Assembly: GCF_017813335.1 (NCBI RefSeq) | Contig: NZ_JAGIYY010000002.1 | Location: forward strand, 434,001 to 498,000 | Direction: 5' to 3' | Origin: Tianweitania sediminis | GTDB lineage: Bacteria; Pseudomonadota; Alphaproteobacteria; Rhizobiales; Rhizobiaceae | Length of the DNA: 64,000 bases | Shown: in pieces, positions 41,866 to 52,607 of the stretch | How positions within the stretch are numbered: position 1 is the stretch's first letter | Layout of the letters: every line of letters begins with the position of its first letter | The notes under the pieces: generated by a model | Seen by the model: only the letters and a program-made list of their open reading frames with translations | Databases searched by the model: none | Told to the model about the DNA's origin: nothing | Made by a program: the position numbers and the translations under genes

Positions 41866-42687
41866 TTGAAACGCCGTGTCCTGCCGGGTCTGCCATTGGC
41901 GCTCGGGATCACGCTTCTTTATGTCGGCTTCATCGTGGCGCTTCCGCTGGGCGCCCTGATCTACAAGGCGGGCACGCTTGGGCTGGAGGACTACTGGCGC
42001 ATTGTTTCTTCGGAACGCGCGGTGGCGAGTTACCGTGTCACGGCGGGGTCAGCGGCGATAGCAACGGCGTTCAACCTCGTTTTCGGCATGGCCTTGGCCT
42101 GGGTGCTGGTACGCTACCAATTTCCCGGCAAGCGGCTGGTGGATGCCATTGTAGATCTGCCTTTCGCTTTGCCCACGGCGGTTGCGGGTATCGCGCTGAC
42201 GACCCTGTTTGCGGCCAATGGCTGGCTCGGTTCCCCGCTGGCCTCAATCGGCATTCCGGTGGCTTACACGCCGCTCGGCATTGTGGTGGCGATGGCGTTC
42301 ACCAGCCTTCCCTTCATCGTGCGCACGGTGCAGCCGGTGCTGGAAGACCTCGACCCGGCGCTAGAAGAAGCGGGTCAGTCGCTCGGCGGTTCAGACTGGA
42401 CCATCTTTCGTCAGGTGATGCTTCCATTGCTCGCCCCCGCGTTGATGGCGGGTGTTTCGCTGTCGTTTGCCCGCAGCCTGGGTGAGTTCGGCGCGATCAT
42501 CTTCATTGCAGGCAACCAGCCGATGTCGACGGAAATCACTGCCTTGCTCGCCTTCATCCGCCTCGAAGAATATGACTATCAGGCCGCTGCGGCGATTGCC
42601 TCGGTACTGCTGATCACTGCCTTCGTGATGCTTGCCGTCACCAATTTCCTGCAGGCGCGCGCCTTGCGCTACACGCAAAGGTCCTGA
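41866..42687 (+). CDS. cysT: Sulfate ABC transporter permease
   Basis: The 273-residue membrane protein has six hydrophobic segments and the ABC permease coupling region EEAGQSLGGSDWTIFRQVMLPLL, which docks with CysA. The N-terminus KRRVLPGLPLALGIT matches CysT when translation begins at TTG 41866, preceded by AGGA. An in-frame ATG at 41815 lies in a terminator-like hairpin and would add residues unlike the family. The stop is followed 1 base later by cysW. Confidence 0.9.
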   Translation: MKRRVLPGLPLALGITLLYVGFIVALPLGALIYKAGTLGLEDYWRIVSSERAVASYRVTAGSAAIATAFNLVFGMALAWVLVRYQFPGKRLVDAIVDLPFALPTAVAGIALTTLFAANGWLGSPLASIGIPVAYTPLGIVVAMAFTSLPFIVRTVQPVLEDLDPALEEAGQSLGGSDWTIFRQVMLPLLAPALMAGVSLSFARSLGEFGAIIFIAGNQPMSTEITALLAFIRLEEYDYQAAAAIASVLLITAFVMLAVTNFLQARALRYTQRS

Positions 42688-42688
42688 G

Positions 42689-43582
42689 ATGAGCGCAAGC
42701 CCTTCCGGGAAACCCTCCCGCGTCGGCGACACCCCCTTGGTGCGCCGCACCTTGATCACCCTGGTCCTCCTCGTTGGGGCCGTGCTCGTGCTGGCACCTT
42801 TGATCGTTATCTTCGCCCAAGCGTTCTCGCTGGGAGTGGGCGCCTTTGCTGCCACGATCGCTGAACCCGACACCCGGCACGCGATCATGCTCACCGTGAT
42901 CGTCGCCCTGATCGCCGTGCCGGTGAACACAGCCTTTGGGTTGGCAGCCGCCTGGGCGGTGACCAAGTTCGACTTCCCCGGCAAGCGCTTGCTGATCGTG
43001 ATCATCGAGATCCCGTTTTCGATCTCGCCCGTGGTGGCCGGTGTCGCTTATCTGTTCGTGTATGGCCTGCAAGGAGTGTTCGGGCCCGCCTTGGCCGACG
43101 CGAACATCCAGATCCTCTTCGCACTTCCGGGCATTGTGCTCGCCTCCATGTTCGTGACGGCGCCGTTTGTGGCGCGCGAGCTGATCCCCCTGATGCAGGC
43201 GCAGGGCAGGGATCTGGAGGAAGCCGCGACGTCGCTGGGTGCATCGGGCTGGCGCACCTTTTGGTCGGTGACGTTGCCCAACATCCGCTGGGCGCTGCTT
43301 TATGGCGTGGTGCTGTGCAATGCCCGCGTGATGGGCGAGTTCGGCGCCGTTTCCGTGGTTTCCGGCAACATCCGCGGCCAAACCAACACGCTGCCGCTCC
43401 ATATCGAGCTGCTCTACCACGATTACCAGACCGCCGGGGCCTTTGCGGCCGCGTCCATCCTGACCGTTCTGGCGCTGGTGACCATCGTTGCCAAGGTTTT
43501 GCTTGAGCGGCAGGGCGCGGGGCGCCGCAGCCGCGTCAGCGTGGCAGCACCGGTCTTACTTGCTGAAGGACAACGTCCATGA
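42689..43582 (+). CDS. cysW: Sulfate ABC transporter permease
   Basis: The second permease subunit, 297 residues, has six membrane segments and the coupling motif [21 protein letters not shown], plus the characteristic late segment [24 protein letters not shown] and [18 protein letters not shown]. It begins one base after cysT and overlaps cysA by 4 bases, so the transporter genes are translated in close coupling. Confidence 0.95.
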   Translation: MSASPSGKPSRVGDTPLVRRTLITLVLLVGAVLVLAPLIVIFAQAFSLGVGAFAATIAEPDTRHAIMLTVIVALIAVPVNTAFGLAAAWAVTKFDFPGKRLLIVIIEIPFSISPVVAGVAYLFVYGLQGVFGPALADANIQILFALPGIVLASMFVTAPFVARELIPLMQAQGRDLEEAATSLGASGWRTFWSVTLPNIRWALLYGVVLCNARVMGEFGAVSVVSGNIRGQTNTLPLHIELLYHDYQTAGAFAAASILTVLALVTIVAKVLLERQGAGRRSRVSVAAPVLLAEGQRP

Positions 43583-44604
43583 AGATCCGCCTCGACAATG
43601 TGGTGAAGACCTTCGACACGTTTCGCGCGGTCCGCGGAGTGTCTCTGGAGGTCGCCAGCGGGGAACTGGTTGCGCTGCTTGGCCCTTCGGGCTCTGGAAA
43701 GACGACGATCCTGCGCATGATCGCCGGCCTGGAATATGCCGATGGCGGCGCGATCTATTTCGACGCCGAAGACGCCACTGCGATCTCTGTGCGCGACCGG
43801 GGCGTGGGCTTCGTGTTCCAGCACTACGCACTGTTTCCGCATATGACTGTTGCGGAAAACATCGCCTTTGGCATGAAGGTCTCGAAGGTGAAGCGCTCCA
43901 AGACAGCGATCGCCACGCGGGTCTCGGAGCTGTTGCAGCTCGTGCAGCTCGAAGGGCTTGCCGACCGGTTTCCCACCCAGATCTCGGGCGGTCAGCGGCA
44001 GCGCGTTGCTTTGGCGAGAGCGCTGGCGGTCGATCCCAAAGTGCTCCTGCTCGACGAGCCGTTCGGCGCCCTGGATGCTGCGGTTCGCCGCGATCTGCGC
44101 CTATGGTTGCGCGAGATCCAGGAACAGCTAGGCATCACCACGCTGTTTGTGACGCATGACCAGGAAGAAGCGCTTGATCTCGCCGATCGCGTGGTGATCC
44201 TGAACGACGGCGTGATCGTTCAGGAAGGTTCACCGCAGGACGTCACGCGCCGGCCGAACTCCGCCTTCGTGACGCGCTTCCTCGGCGACACGAACAGGCT
44301 GTTCGGCAGAGTGGCCGGGGGGCGGGCGGAGATCGACGGCCAGGCGATCGCGGCGCCGGGATTGGCGGATGGTGCAGCGGAAATTTATGTCCGGCCGGGT
44401 GACCTCGACTGGTCGCGGAGTGGCGAAGGCATGGCAGCGACCGTGACCCGCGTCATCGATCGGCCGGATAGCCGTCGCGTCCTGGCGCGGCTGGCCAACG
44501 GAGACGCCGTGGAACTTGACGTTTCGCCCGAAACGGATGTTGCGCGCGGTGACGCCGGCTTTCTTCATATCCGCCGCGCCAGCGTCTTTGCGGCGCCCCG
44601 CTGA
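43579..44604 (+). CDS. cysA: Sulfate ABC transporter ATP-binding protein
   Basis: The 341-residue ATPase powers sulfate uptake. It has Walker [10 protein letters not shown] (35-43), Q-loop [10 protein letters not shown], signature [14 protein letters not shown], Walker [12 protein letters not shown] and the H-loop [10 protein letters not shown]-terminal TOBE-like regulatory domain follows residue 240. The ATG overlaps the cysW stop (ATGA). A short hairpin comes right after it. Confidence 0.95.
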   Translation: MKIRLDNVVKTFDTFRAVRGVSLEVASGELVALLGPSGSGKTTILRMIAGLEYADGGAIYFDAEDATAISVRDRGVGFVFQHYALFPHMTVAENIAFGMKVSKVKRSKTAIATRVSELLQLVQLEGLADRFPTQISGGQRQRVALARALAVDPKVLLLDEPFGALDAAVRRDLRLWLREIQEQLGITTLFVTHDQEEALDLADRVVILNDGVIVQEGSPQDVTRRPNSAFVTRFLGDTNRLFGRVAGGRAEIDGQAIAAPGLADGAAEIYVRPGDLDWSRSGEGMAATVTRVIDRPDSRRVLARLANGDAVELDVSPETDVARGDAGFLHIRRASVFAAPR

Positions 44605-44608
44605 ATAT

Positions 44609-44626
44609 TGCGGAAACCTTTCCGCA
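44609..44626 (+). terminator. Short hairpin after cysA
   Basis: TGCGGAAA and TTTCCGCA (44609-44616, 44619-44626) form an 8-base inverted repeat with a two-base spacer, a few bases after the cysA stop. The lack of a T-run makes it a weak terminator candidate. Confidence 0.35.
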
Positions 44627-44713
44627 GTGTGCAGGAAACTCGATCGAAGTTAAGGACGCCGTTGCCGATCCGTATGACATTACCCGTCAGGACGCTGGCA
44701 GGGGGTTTTTGTC

Positions 44714-46300
44714 ATGGCAACGCGGGTCGCTTTTCGGCATAACGACGCAGCAATTGCAGCAGCGATCGAAAGCCCTTCCGTGTTCTTCAAGCCAACCGAC
44801 GACGTTTCGCCCAACACCTTCGCTTTTGAAACCATGCCGCTCGTGAAGGCCACCGGCTTTCGCGAATATGATGCGCGCTGGTGGTTCGGTCATCCTGCGA
44901 GCAACAAGGCGCCCGAACTGAACCTCATGGGCGTGCAGGCGCTCGGCATGGGGCTGGGCACCTTGATCCGCCGCAAGGGCGTGGCCCCCGGCATCGTGGT
45001 CGGACACGACTTCCGCTCTTATTCTATGGGCATCAAGATCGCGCTGACGCAAGGGTTGATGGCCGCCGGCGCCCAGGTGCACGACATCGGCTTGGCGCTG
45101 TCGCCAATGGCCTATTTCGCGCAATTCGCGCTTGATCTGCCTTCGGTTGCGATGGTCACGGCGTCGCACAACGAAAACGGCTGGACCGGCGTGAAGATGG
45201 GCTGCGAGCGGCCGCTGACCTTCGGGCCGGATGAGATGAGCGCGCTGAAGCAGATCGTGCTGGACGGCGACTTCGACCTTGTCGGAGGCGGCTCCTACCA
45301 GTTCGTCGAGAACTTCAGGCAGACCTATGTCGACGACCTTGTTGCCAACAAGCGGATCAAGCGCAAGCTCAAGGTCGTCGCTGCATGCGGCAATGGAACA
45401 GCCGGCGCATTCGCCCCGGAAGTGCTGGAACGGCTGGGCTGCGAGGTGGTGCCACTCGATACCGAGCTCGATTTCTCCTTCCCACGCTATAACCCAAACC
45501 CGGAGGACATGGAGATGCTCCATGCCATCCGCGACAAAGTTCTTGAAGTCGGCGCCAACGTCGGTCTTGGTTTCGATGGCGACGGCGACCGCTGCGGTGT
45601 CGTCGACAACGAGGGCAACGAGATCTTTGCTGACAAGGTCGGCGTCATGCTTGCCCGTGATATCGCTGGCCAGCACGGCGATGCGCAGTTCGTGGTTGAT
45701 GTGAAGTCCACCGGACTGTTCATGACCGACGAAGACCTGAAGGCGAAGGGTGCCAGAACCGACTACTGGAAAACCGGCCATTCCTACATCAAGCGCCGGG
45801 TCAAGGAACTGAACGCCATCGCAGGCTTCGAAAAGTCGGGCCACTTCTTCTTCAATCCGCCGATCGGGCGCGGCTATGACGACGGCCTGATCACCGCGAT
45901 TGCCGTTTGCGAGATGCTCGACCGCAATACCGACCAGTCCATGGCTGATCTTTACCGCGCCTTGCCGGTGACCTACGGCACGCCGACCATGTCGCCGCAT
46001 TGCGACGACGACAAGAAATACGGCGTGGTGGAACGGGTCACTGCCGACTTCACCGACATGCGCGACCGCAAGGAAGCAATTGCTGGTCAGCAGATCGTGG
46101 ATCTAGTGACGGTGAACGGCATCCGGGTCACGGCCGAAGATGGCACCTGGGGGCTGGTGCGCGCCTCATCCAACAAGCCGGAACTGGTGGTGGTGATCGA
46201 AAGTCCGGTGTCGTCGGAGCGCCGCCGCGCGATGTTCGAGGCCGTGGACGCCGTGTTGCGCAAGAACCCTGAAGTTGGTGCCTACAACCAGACCTTTTGA
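44714..46300 (+). CDS. Phosphomannomutase/phosphoglucomutase
   Basis: The enzyme moves phosphate between the 6 and 1 positions of mannose or glucose, here most likely to supply mannose-1-phosphate for the guanylyltransferase downstream. The 528-residue protein has the active serine S151 in TASHNENGW, the metal loop FDGDGDR, the substrate loop GFEKSGHFFF, and the phosphate-binding RASSNKPELVV. It resembles NoeK of rhizobia, which works with NoeJ. ATG 44714 follows AGGGGG. The next gene starts 31 bases later, so they form a two-gene unit for GDP-mannose. Confidence 0.93.
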   Translation: MATRVAFRHNDAAIAAAIESPSVFFKPTDDVSPNTFAFETMPLVKATGFREYDARWWFGHPASNKAPELNLMGVQALGMGLGTLIRRKGVAPGIVVGHDFRSYSMGIKIALTQGLMAAGAQVHDIGLALSPMAYFAQFALDLPSVAMVTASHNENGWTGVKMGCERPLTFGPDEMSALKQIVLDGDFDLVGGGSYQFVENFRQTYVDDLVANKRIKRKLKVVAACGNGTAGAFAPEVLERLGCEVVPLDTELDFSFPRYNPNPEDMEMLHAIRDKVLEVGANVGLGFDGDGDRCGVVDNEGNEIFADKVGVMLARDIAGQHGDAQFVVDVKSTGLFMTDEDLKAKGARTDYWKTGHSYIKRRVKELNAIAGFEKSGHFFFNPPIGRGYDDGLITAIAVCEMLDRNTDQSMADLYRALPVTYGTPTMSPHCDDDKKYGVVERVTADFTDMRDRKEAIAGQQIVDLVTVNGIRVTAEDGTWGLVRASSNKPELVVVIESPVSSERRRAMFEAVDAVLRKNPEVGAYNQTF

Positions 46301-46331
46301 CCGATCCGGTTATTCGTGGAGACAAACGGCA

Positions 46332-48617
46332 ATGGATGCTAATCCAGCATTTCCTTTGGGAATGGAAACGAACGTGGCATCTGAGCGCATTGTAGGCTTC
46401 GTGATGAGCGGCGGCGTTGGTTCGCGCCTGTGGCCGCTGTCACGCGAAGACAACCCGAAGCAATTCCACGACCTGTCCGGCGGCGGCTCCATGCTGTTGA
46501 AGACAGTGAAGCGCTTGAAGGCGCGGCAAACCGGCGAAACTCCGGTTTACCTGATTGCATCCGAGCGCCATGCGGAGCGCGTGCGCAACGATCTGGCGCC
46601 GATCGACTTGGCTGGCGGCGCGGCGATCTTCGAGCCGATGGGCCGCAACACGGCGGCCGCGGTGGCTGTTGCCGCGCTGCGGGTTCTGGAACGCCACGAC
46701 GATGCCCTGGCGCTGATCCTGCCGTCCGACCACGAGATTTCCACCGAAGCCGATTTCTGGGCAACCGTGGAAAGCGGCGTGCCCGCGGCGAAGGCCGGCA
46801 GCCTGGTTGTGTTCGGCGTCAAGCCGACGCAGCCGGAAACCGGCTATGGCTATATTGAAGCGCCGGGCGCCCCGGACAGCAATGTGGACGAGCCGCGCAA
46901 GGTTGCGCGTTTCGTGGAGAAGCCGGACCTCGAAACCGCCGAGCGCTATCTCGCCGACGGCTCATTTTATTGGAACGCAGGCATCTTCCTGTTCCGGGCG
47001 AGCGCCATGCGCGATGCTTTCGCGGCGCATGCGCCGGAAATCTGGGCCCGCGCCGAAGCATCGCTGAAGGCCGCCACAGAAGAGGTCAACGGCGTGTTCC
47101 TGCCGGCCGACCTTTATGCCGACGTACCGTCGGACTCGATCGACTACGCCGTGATGGAACGAGCGGCAGACATCACCATGGTGCCGGCGCGGTTCAAGTG
47201 GTCGGATCTTGGCTCCTGGCAATCGCTGCTGGAAGTGTCGCAAGCCGACGAGAAGGGCAATGTGAAGCTCGGCGACGTCATCGCCATCGATTGCGAGAAC
47301 GCTTATTTCCGCTCCCACGGCCGCTTGCTGACCGCAATCGGCATGAAGGACGTGGCCGTGGTGTCCACGCTGGACGCGACCTTCGTTGCGCCGGTGACGC
47401 ACTCGCAGCACGTCAAGAAGATCGTCGAGCAGCTGGAAAAAAGCGGCCGTCTCGAAACCCGCTTCACGCCCACGGAGGATCGCATCGTGGAAAGCGGCGC
47501 CTGGCGCAAGCGCGTGCGGCACTGGTTGTTCGAGGAAACACTGCCGCTCTGGTGCGAAAACGGCGTCGACCGCGTTCATGGCGGTTTTCATGAAGCGCTG
47601 ACCTTCGACGGACGGCCGGTTCTGAAGAACAAGCGGGTGCGCACTCAAGCGCGCCAGATCTATGCCTTTGCCATGGCCAAGCAGCAGGGCTGGACAGGTG
47701 ATGCCGACAAGCTGATTGCGCATGGCATCGAACATCTTGCGCTGAAAGCCCGCACGGTGCGTGGCGGCTTCGTTCGGACGCTTACGGTGGATGGCGCCGT
47801 GGCCGACCCGACCGAGGATGCCTACGATCATTCCTGCGTGCTTCTGGCGCTCGCCCATGCCCATGCCGCCGGAAACAAGGACGCGATGCGGCTGGGAGAT
47901 GCCACCTTCGACTTCCTGGACGAGCATCTCGAGGATCACCGGCTCACCGGATTTCTGGAGACCTCGGAAGGCAAGGGGCTACGCCGCTCCAACCCGCATA
48001 TGCACCTCCTGGAGGCGTTCCTCGCCTGGCACCAGGTCACGGGCAAGCGCGCTTACCTTCGCCGAGCCGCTCGCATCGTCGACCTGTTCCGCTCCAGCTT
48101 CTTCGATGCCGACACCTGGACGCTCGGCGAATATTTCGAAGACGATTGGAGCCGTGCGGTCGGCGAACAGGGTCAATGGACCGAGCCCGGCCACCATTTC
48201 GAATGGGCCTCGCTCCTGGTGGATTTCGCGAAGGCGAGCGGCCAAAAGGACCTGATCCCCTTCGGTCGCAAGCTTTACGCGTCAGCCGTGGCGAACGGGC
48301 TCAACCGGGCGACCGGCCTCGCTTATGGTGCGGTATCGCGGGCGGGCCTGCCGCTCGACCGCATGTCGCGCTCCTGGCCGCAGTCCGAAGCGATCAAGGC
48401 GGCGATTGCGCTGGACGCCACGGGCGGCCCGGATCTCAAGCCGGAAATCGAGCAGCGCGTCGGCCGCTTGTTCCGCTGGCATATCGACCCCGCGCCGACC
48501 GGCATGTGGATCGACCAGATCGACGAAAAGGGCAGGGCGTCGGCCACCGAAGTGCCGGCCAGCATCTTCTACCACCTCGTCAGTGCACTGACGCAGTATC
48601 TCGACCGGGTGGAATAG
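46332..48617 (+). CDS. Mannose-1-phosphate guanylyltransferase fused to AGE-type sugar isomerase
   Basis: The 761-residue protein joins two enzymes. Residues about 18-370 are a GDP-mannose pyrophosphorylase, with VMSGGVGSRLWPLSREDNPKQF split across the nucleotide loop, the LPSDHEI and FVEKPDLE motifs, and WSDLGSW. Residues about 385-755 belong to the AGE (N-acylglucosamine 2-epimerase) superfamily, with HGGFHEAL, AFAMAKQQGWTG, YDHSCVLLALAHA and EPGHHFEWASLL. Usual ManC enzymes instead end in a cupin-type mannose-6-phosphate isomerase. The AGE domain may supply mannose-6-phosphate from fructose-6-phosphate, as in YihS-like isomerases, but this is inferred. ATG 46332 follows GGAG. Confidence 0.9.
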   Translation: MDANPAFPLGMETNVASERIVGFVMSGGVGSRLWPLSREDNPKQFHDLSGGGSMLLKTVKRLKARQTGETPVYLIASERHAERVRNDLAPIDLAGGAAIFEPMGRNTAAAVAVAALRVLERHDDALALILPSDHEISTEADFWATVESGVPAAKAGSLVVFGVKPTQPETGYGYIEAPGAPDSNVDEPRKVARFVEKPDLETAERYLADGSFYWNAGIFLFRASAMRDAFAAHAPEIWARAEASLKAATEEVNGVFLPADLYADVPSDSIDYAVMERAADITMVPARFKWSDLGSWQSLLEVSQADEKGNVKLGDVIAIDCENAYFRSHGRLLTAIGMKDVAVVSTLDATFVAPVTHSQHVKKIVEQLEKSGRLETRFTPTEDRIVESGAWRKRVRHWLFEETLPLWCENGVDRVHGGFHEALTFDGRPVLKNKRVRTQARQIYAFAMAKQQGWTGDADKLIAHGIEHLALKARTVRGGFVRTLTVDGAVADPTEDAYDHSCVLLALAHAHAAGNKDAMRLGDATFDFLDEHLEDHRLTGFLETSEGKGLRRSNPHMHLLEAFLAWHQVTGKRAYLRRAARIVDLFRSSFFDADTWTLGEYFEDDWSRAVGEQGQWTEPGHHFEWASLLVDFAKASGQKDLIPFGRKLYASAVANGLNRATGLAYGAVSRAGLPLDRMSRSWPQSEAIKAAIALDATGGPDLKPEIEQRVGRLFRWHIDPAPTGMWIDQIDEKGRASATEVPASIFYHLVSALTQYLDRVE

Positions 48618-48637
48618 GTGGAGGCAGCAGAGCCTGC

Positions 48638-50101
48638 TCAATATGGGCTCTGCACGTCACCTGTTTCCACATACACTGACTTCAGCTGGGAATAATGGCC
48701 CAGAACGGCGAGGCCGTTTTCCCGACCGATGCCGGACGCTTTGGCGCCGCCGAACGGTAGCTCCACGGGGGTGAGGTTGTAGGCGTTGATCCAGCAGGTT
48801 CCTGCCTGCAATTGTCCCACAACCCGGTGCCCGCGGGAAAGGTCGCGGGTGAAAACACCGGCTGCAAGCCCGAACTCCGTGTTGTTGGCGCGCGTCACGA
48901 CCTCGTCTTCCGTGTCGAAGGCAAGCACGCTCATCACGGGCCCGAAGATCTCTTCGCGCGCGATCCGCATCTCGTCGGTCACGCCGGTGAACACGGTCGG
49001 CTCGACGAAAAAGCCGTTCTCGAACCCCTGCATGGTCGGCGCGTTGCCGCCGGTGGCAAGCGTCGCGCCTTCGGACTTCCCGGCGGCGATATAGTCCATC
49101 ACCTTGGCGTGCTGCGACTTGTTCATCAATGGTCCCATCTGGACATCGGGATCGAGCGGGTCGCCCATGCGGATCGCCTTCGTCCGCTCAACCAGGCGCG
49201 AAACAAAACGGTCGTGCACATTGCGCTGCACGAACACGCGTGTGCCGTTGGAGCAAACCTGGCCCGACGAATAGAAGTTGCCGAGCATGGCCCCGCCAAT
49301 CGCGTTTTCGAGATCGGCGTCTTCAAACACGATCAGCGGCGACTTGCCGCCAAGCTCCATGGTTGCGTGCTTCATGTGCGAGCCCGCCAGGCCCATGACC
49401 TTCTTGCCGGTCGGCACAGAGCCCGTCAGCGAGACTTTTGCGGTGACGGGATGCGAAACAAGGGCGGCACCCACGTCGCCGAACCCTTGCACCACGTTGA
49501 ACAAGCCGTCCGGCAGTCCGGCTTCGGTGTAGATCTCCGCCAGGGCAAGTGCCGACAAGGGCGTGTTTTCGGACGGCTTGAAAACAAAGGCGTTGCCCAT
49601 GGCGAGCGCCGGGCCGGATTTCCAGGCCGCGATCTGGATCGGATAATTCCAGGCGCCAATGCCGACGCACACGCCGAGCGGCTCCCGCCGGGTGTAACCA
49701 AACGGGCCGCCGAGATCCACGAACTCGCCGTTGAAGGCCGCCACGGCGCCGGCGAAGAATTCCAGCGCGTCTGCGGCGGAGGCAGCATCGGCAACAAGCG
49801 TTTCCTGGATGGGCTTGCCCGTATCGAGCGTTTCGATGCGCGAAAGGTCTGCGTTGCGCTCCCGCAGAAGGTCGGCTGCACGGCGCAGGATGCGGCCGCG
49901 CTCCACCGGCTTCAGCCGCGCCCATTCGCCTTGTGCCGTGCGTGCTGCTTCCAGCGCAAGCTCCACGATGTTGGGCGTGGCCGCATGGAGCTTCGCGATC
50001 ATCTCGCCGGTTGCGGGATAAATCACGTCCAGCACACTGCCCCCTTCATCTTCAACAAAGCGGCCGTTGATGTAGTGGGAAGCCTTCGGCTGGACGTTCA
50101 T
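48638..50101 (-). CDS. betB: Betaine aldehyde dehydrogenase
   Basis: BetB oxidises betaine aldehyde to glycine betaine with NAD(P), the last step of osmoprotectant synthesis from choline. The 487-residue protein has the cofactor loop [14 protein letters not shown], catalytic E249 (MELGGKSPL) and C283 in [13 protein letters not shown]. The ending [11 protein letters not shown] resembles known BetB. GAGGAG lies upstream of ATG 50101. It is last in the bet operon, 20 bases after an L,D-transpeptidase gene, and converges on the mannosyl enzyme gene 20 bases away. Confidence 0.96.
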   Translation of the reverse strand: MNVQPKASHYINGRFVEDEGGSVLDVIYPATGEMIAKLHAATPNIVELALEAARTAQGEWARLKPVERGRILRRAADLLRERNADLSRIETLDTGKPIQETLVADAASAADALEFFAGAVAAFNGEFVDLGGPFGYTRREPLGVCVGIGAWNYPIQIAAWKSGPALAMGNAFVFKPSENTPLSALALAEIYTEAGLPDGLFNVVQGFGDVGAALVSHPVTAKVSLTGSVPTGKKVMGLAGSHMKHATMELGGKSPLIVFEDADLENAIGGAMLGNFYSSGQVCSNGTRVFVQRNVHDRFVSRLVERTKAIRMGDPLDPDVQMGPLMNKSQHAKVMDYIAAGKSEGATLATGGNAPTMQGFENGFFVEPTVFTGVTDEMRIAREEIFGPVMSVLAFDTEDEVVTRANNTEFGLAAGVFTRDLSRGHRVVGQLQAGTCWINAYNLTPVELPFGGAKASGIGRENGLAVLGHYSQLKSVYVETGDVQSPY

Positions 50102-50121
50102 GAGCGAAACTCCTCGTTAAG

Positions 50122-50799
50122 TCAGGCCACCGGGCTGACGGGCGCTTGCAGGACCACGACGCGCGTGCCGTTCGGCACGCGACCGTGAAGGTCAATAATA
50201 TCCTGGTTCAGGAGCCGAATGCAGCCGCTGGAAACGGCCTGGCCAATGGACCAGTCTTCTGTGGTTCCATGGATGCGGTAAAGCGTGTCGACCCCATTTT
50301 GGAACAGGTAAAGCGCGCGTGGGCCGAGCGGATTGGTGGGTCCCGGCTCCATGCCGCCGGCGAGCGGCCCATAGCGCTCCGGTTCGCGGGCGATCATGTC
50401 CTGCGTTGGCGTCCAGCGCGGCCACTCGCGCTTGTATTGCACGCGGGCGACGCCCTCAAAGGCAAGCCCGGCCTTTCCAACGCCGATCCCATAGCGGAGC
50501 GCGCGGCCGTTTTGGCCCACGAGGTAAAGGAAGCGCGCTTGCGTATCCACGACGATGGTGCCGATCGGCTCGGTCGTGAAGTAATCCACTTCCTGCCGAT
50601 AGAATTGCGGATCGATCTTCGACAGGTCGGCGGCCGCAACGGGGTAAGGCTCACCCGGAACCGCTGCATACATCTGCTGGTAATAAGCGGGAACCGGCGG
50701 TCGCTCCGGCTTGATGGAGGTCGTTTGCGCCGAAGAAACGCAGCCCGCCGCAAAAGCGGGAAGGGACAAAACAAACAAGCGGCGCGTCATATGGGGCAT
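50122..50799 (-). CDS. Lipoprotein L,D-transpeptidase (YkuD family)
   Basis: The 225-residue protein has a lipobox (AFAAGC), so it should be membrane-anchored, and a YkuD catalytic domain with IHGTTEDWSIG and the nucleophile motif SSGCIRL (Cys near residue 195). The middle GTIVVDTQARFLYLVGQNGRALRYGIGVGK block is typical of ErfK/YbiS enzymes that crosslink or anchor peptidoglycan. ATG 50799 (with a further ATG at 50790) is favoured over a TTG at 50844, as it starts just before the basic leader. It sits between betA and betB on the same strand. Confidence 0.92.
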   Translation of the reverse strand: MPHMTRRLFVLSLPAFAAGCVSSAQTTSIKPERPPVPAYYQQMYAAVPGEPYPVAAADLSKIDPQFYRQEVDYFTTEPIGTIVVDTQARFLYLVGQNGRALRYGIGVGKAGLAFEGVARVQYKREWPRWTPTQDMIAREPERYGPLAGGMEPGPTNPLGPRALYLFQNGVDTLYRIHGTTEDWSIGQAVSSGCIRLLNQDIIDLHGRVPNGTRVVVLQAPVSPVA

Positions 50800-50951
50800 G
50801 ATCAAGAATTCCGTAGGCTGGTGCGGGTCGAAGGAGAAGTGCAATCATCCCCCTTAAGAATGTGCCGTCAGCATGCCGTTTCGGATGATCTCCCGTTCAA
50901 CATGGCGTCATCGTAGGTTCCCGGCGCCCGCTGTGGCCCTCGCGACACGGT

Positions 50952-52607
50952 TTAACGGTCGCTCACTTGCCAGCGTGGGTTGATCCAGGGTTCCTGGTTG
51001 GACGGGGGGAGCGGTGTGCGGCCCAAAATGTGATCGGCTGCTTTTTCGCCCGTCATCAGGGAGGGACCATTCAGGTTCCCGTTCGTGACCCGCGGGAAAA
51101 TCGAGCTGTCGGCCACATGCAGGTCATCGACGCCGATGACCCGGGTTTGCGGATCCACCACGGCATGAGGATCGTCTGCCCGGCCCATCCGGCAGGATCC
51201 GCAGGGATGATAGGCGCTTTCCGCATGTTCGCGGATGAAGGCATCGAGCTCAGCGTCGGTTTGCACCTCGGCACCGGGCGAAATCTCGCGACCGGCATAG
51301 GGTCGGAAAGCTTCCTGACCGAAGATCTCGCGGGTGAGGCGGACGCAATGGCGGAAATCCGCCCAATCTTCCTCATGCGCCATGTAGTTGAACAGGATCT
51401 TCGGCTTCACTGCCGGATCAGGCGAACGCAGCGTGATTGCGCCGCGCGAATTGGACCGCATGGGCCCGACATGGGCTTGGAAGCCATGGGCCTTCGCCAC
51501 TGCCTTGCCGTCATAGCGCATGGCAGCCGGCAGAAAGTGATACTGGATGTCCGGGTAATCGACGCCCGCCTTGGAGCGGAGGAACGCAGCAGATTCGAAG
51601 TGGTTGGTGGCGCCCAGGCCCGTCTTGAACAACAGCCATTCAGCGCCAATCATGCCTTTGGCGACCCAGTTGAGCTTGGAATGCAGCGTGATGGGCTTCA
51701 GCGACTCCTGCTGGATGTATATTTCCAGATGGTCCTGCAGGTTCTTGCCCACGCCCGGCCGATCGGCGACGACCGTGATCCCGTGCTGGCGCAACTCTTC
51801 CGCGGGCCCGATCCCCGAAAGAAGCAAAAGCTTCGGCGAGTTGATTGACGAGGCGGCAAGCACGACCTTGCGTCGCGCGGTGATGATCTGGATCCCGCCG
51901 CGGCTCTCTATCTCGACGCCGGATGCGCGGTTGTTTTCAATCACCACCCGCCGGGCGAAACCCTTCACCAGCCGAACGTTGGGGCGCTTCAGCGCCGGGC
52001 GCAGATAAGCATTGGCGGAAGACCAGCGGCGACCCTGGTGGATCGTCTGTTCCATCGGGCCGAAGCCTTCCTGCTTGGAGCCGTTGTAGTCTTCGGTGGT
52101 TTCAAAACCTGCCTGTCGACCGGCTTCCACAAAGGCGTGGTAAAGCGGGTTGCTGCGCGGGCCCCGGCGGACATGCATCGGCCCATCGGTGCCGCGCCAA
52201 CCTTCCTCGCCGCCATGGCTTGTTTCCATGCGCTTGAAGTATGGAAGAACATCCGCGAAGGCCCAGCCGGTGGCACCCGCTTCCGACCAGTGGTCGAAGT
52301 CCCTCGCATGACCGCGCACATACACCATGCCGTTGATGGAAGAGGAACCGCCAACCACCTTGCCGCGCGGCGTGGCAAGAATCCGCCCGCCCAGATTTGG
52401 CTCCGGTTCCGTGGAAAAGCCCCAGTCGTATCGAGCCATGTTCATGGGGATCGACAGCGCCGAGGGCATCTGGATGAGCGGCCCGGCATCCGTGCCACCG
52501 AACTCGATCACGATCACCGAGTTCTTGCCGTCTTCCGACAGGCGATAAGCCAGGGCCGAGCCGGCGGAGCCGGAGCCAACCACAACGAAATCGGCTTCGA
52601 GGCTCAT
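50952..52607 (-). CDS. betA: Choline dehydrogenase
   Basis: BetA, a flavin-dependent oxidoreductase, converts choline to betaine aldehyde. The 551-residue protein has the FAD loop [17 protein letters not shown] at the N-terminus, the GMC family signature near [15 protein letters not shown], and the active-site histidines near [10 protein letters not shown] and the [19 protein letters not shown] end. The start ATG overlaps the GST stop (ATGA), so translation is coupled. Between betA and the L,D-transpeptidase there are 152 bases in which I see no feature beyond weak inverted repeats. Confidence 0.95.
   Translation of the reverse strand: MSLEADFVVVGSGSAGSALAYRLSEDGKNSVIVIEFGGTDAGPLIQMPSALSIPMNMARYDWGFSTEPEPNLGGRILATPRGKVVGGSSSINGMVYVRGHARDFDHWSEAGATGWAFADVLPYFKRMETSHGGEEGWRGTDGPMHVRRGPRSNPLYHAFVEAGRQAGFETTEDYNGSKQEGFGPMEQTIHQGRRWSSANAYLRPALKRPNVRLVKGFARRVVIENNRASGVEIESRGGIQIITARRKVVLAASSINSPKLLLLSGIGPAEELRQHGITVVADRPGVGKNLQDHLEIYIQQESLKPITLHSKLNWVAKGMIGAEWLLFKTGLGATNHFESAAFLRSKAGVDYPDIQYHFLPAAMRYDGKAVAKAHGFQAHVGPMRSNSRGAITLRSPDPAVKPKILFNYMAHEEDWADFRHCVRLTREIFGQEAFRPYAGREISPGAEVQTDAELDAFIREHAESAYHPCGSCRMGRADDPHAVVDPQTRVIGVDDLHVADSSIFPRVTNGNLNGPSLMTGEKAADHILGRTPLPPSNQEPWINPRWQVSDR

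Noticed and set aside
48812-50188. 458-codon frame opposite betB
   Set aside because: Antisense shadow; betB is complete with its catalytic residues.
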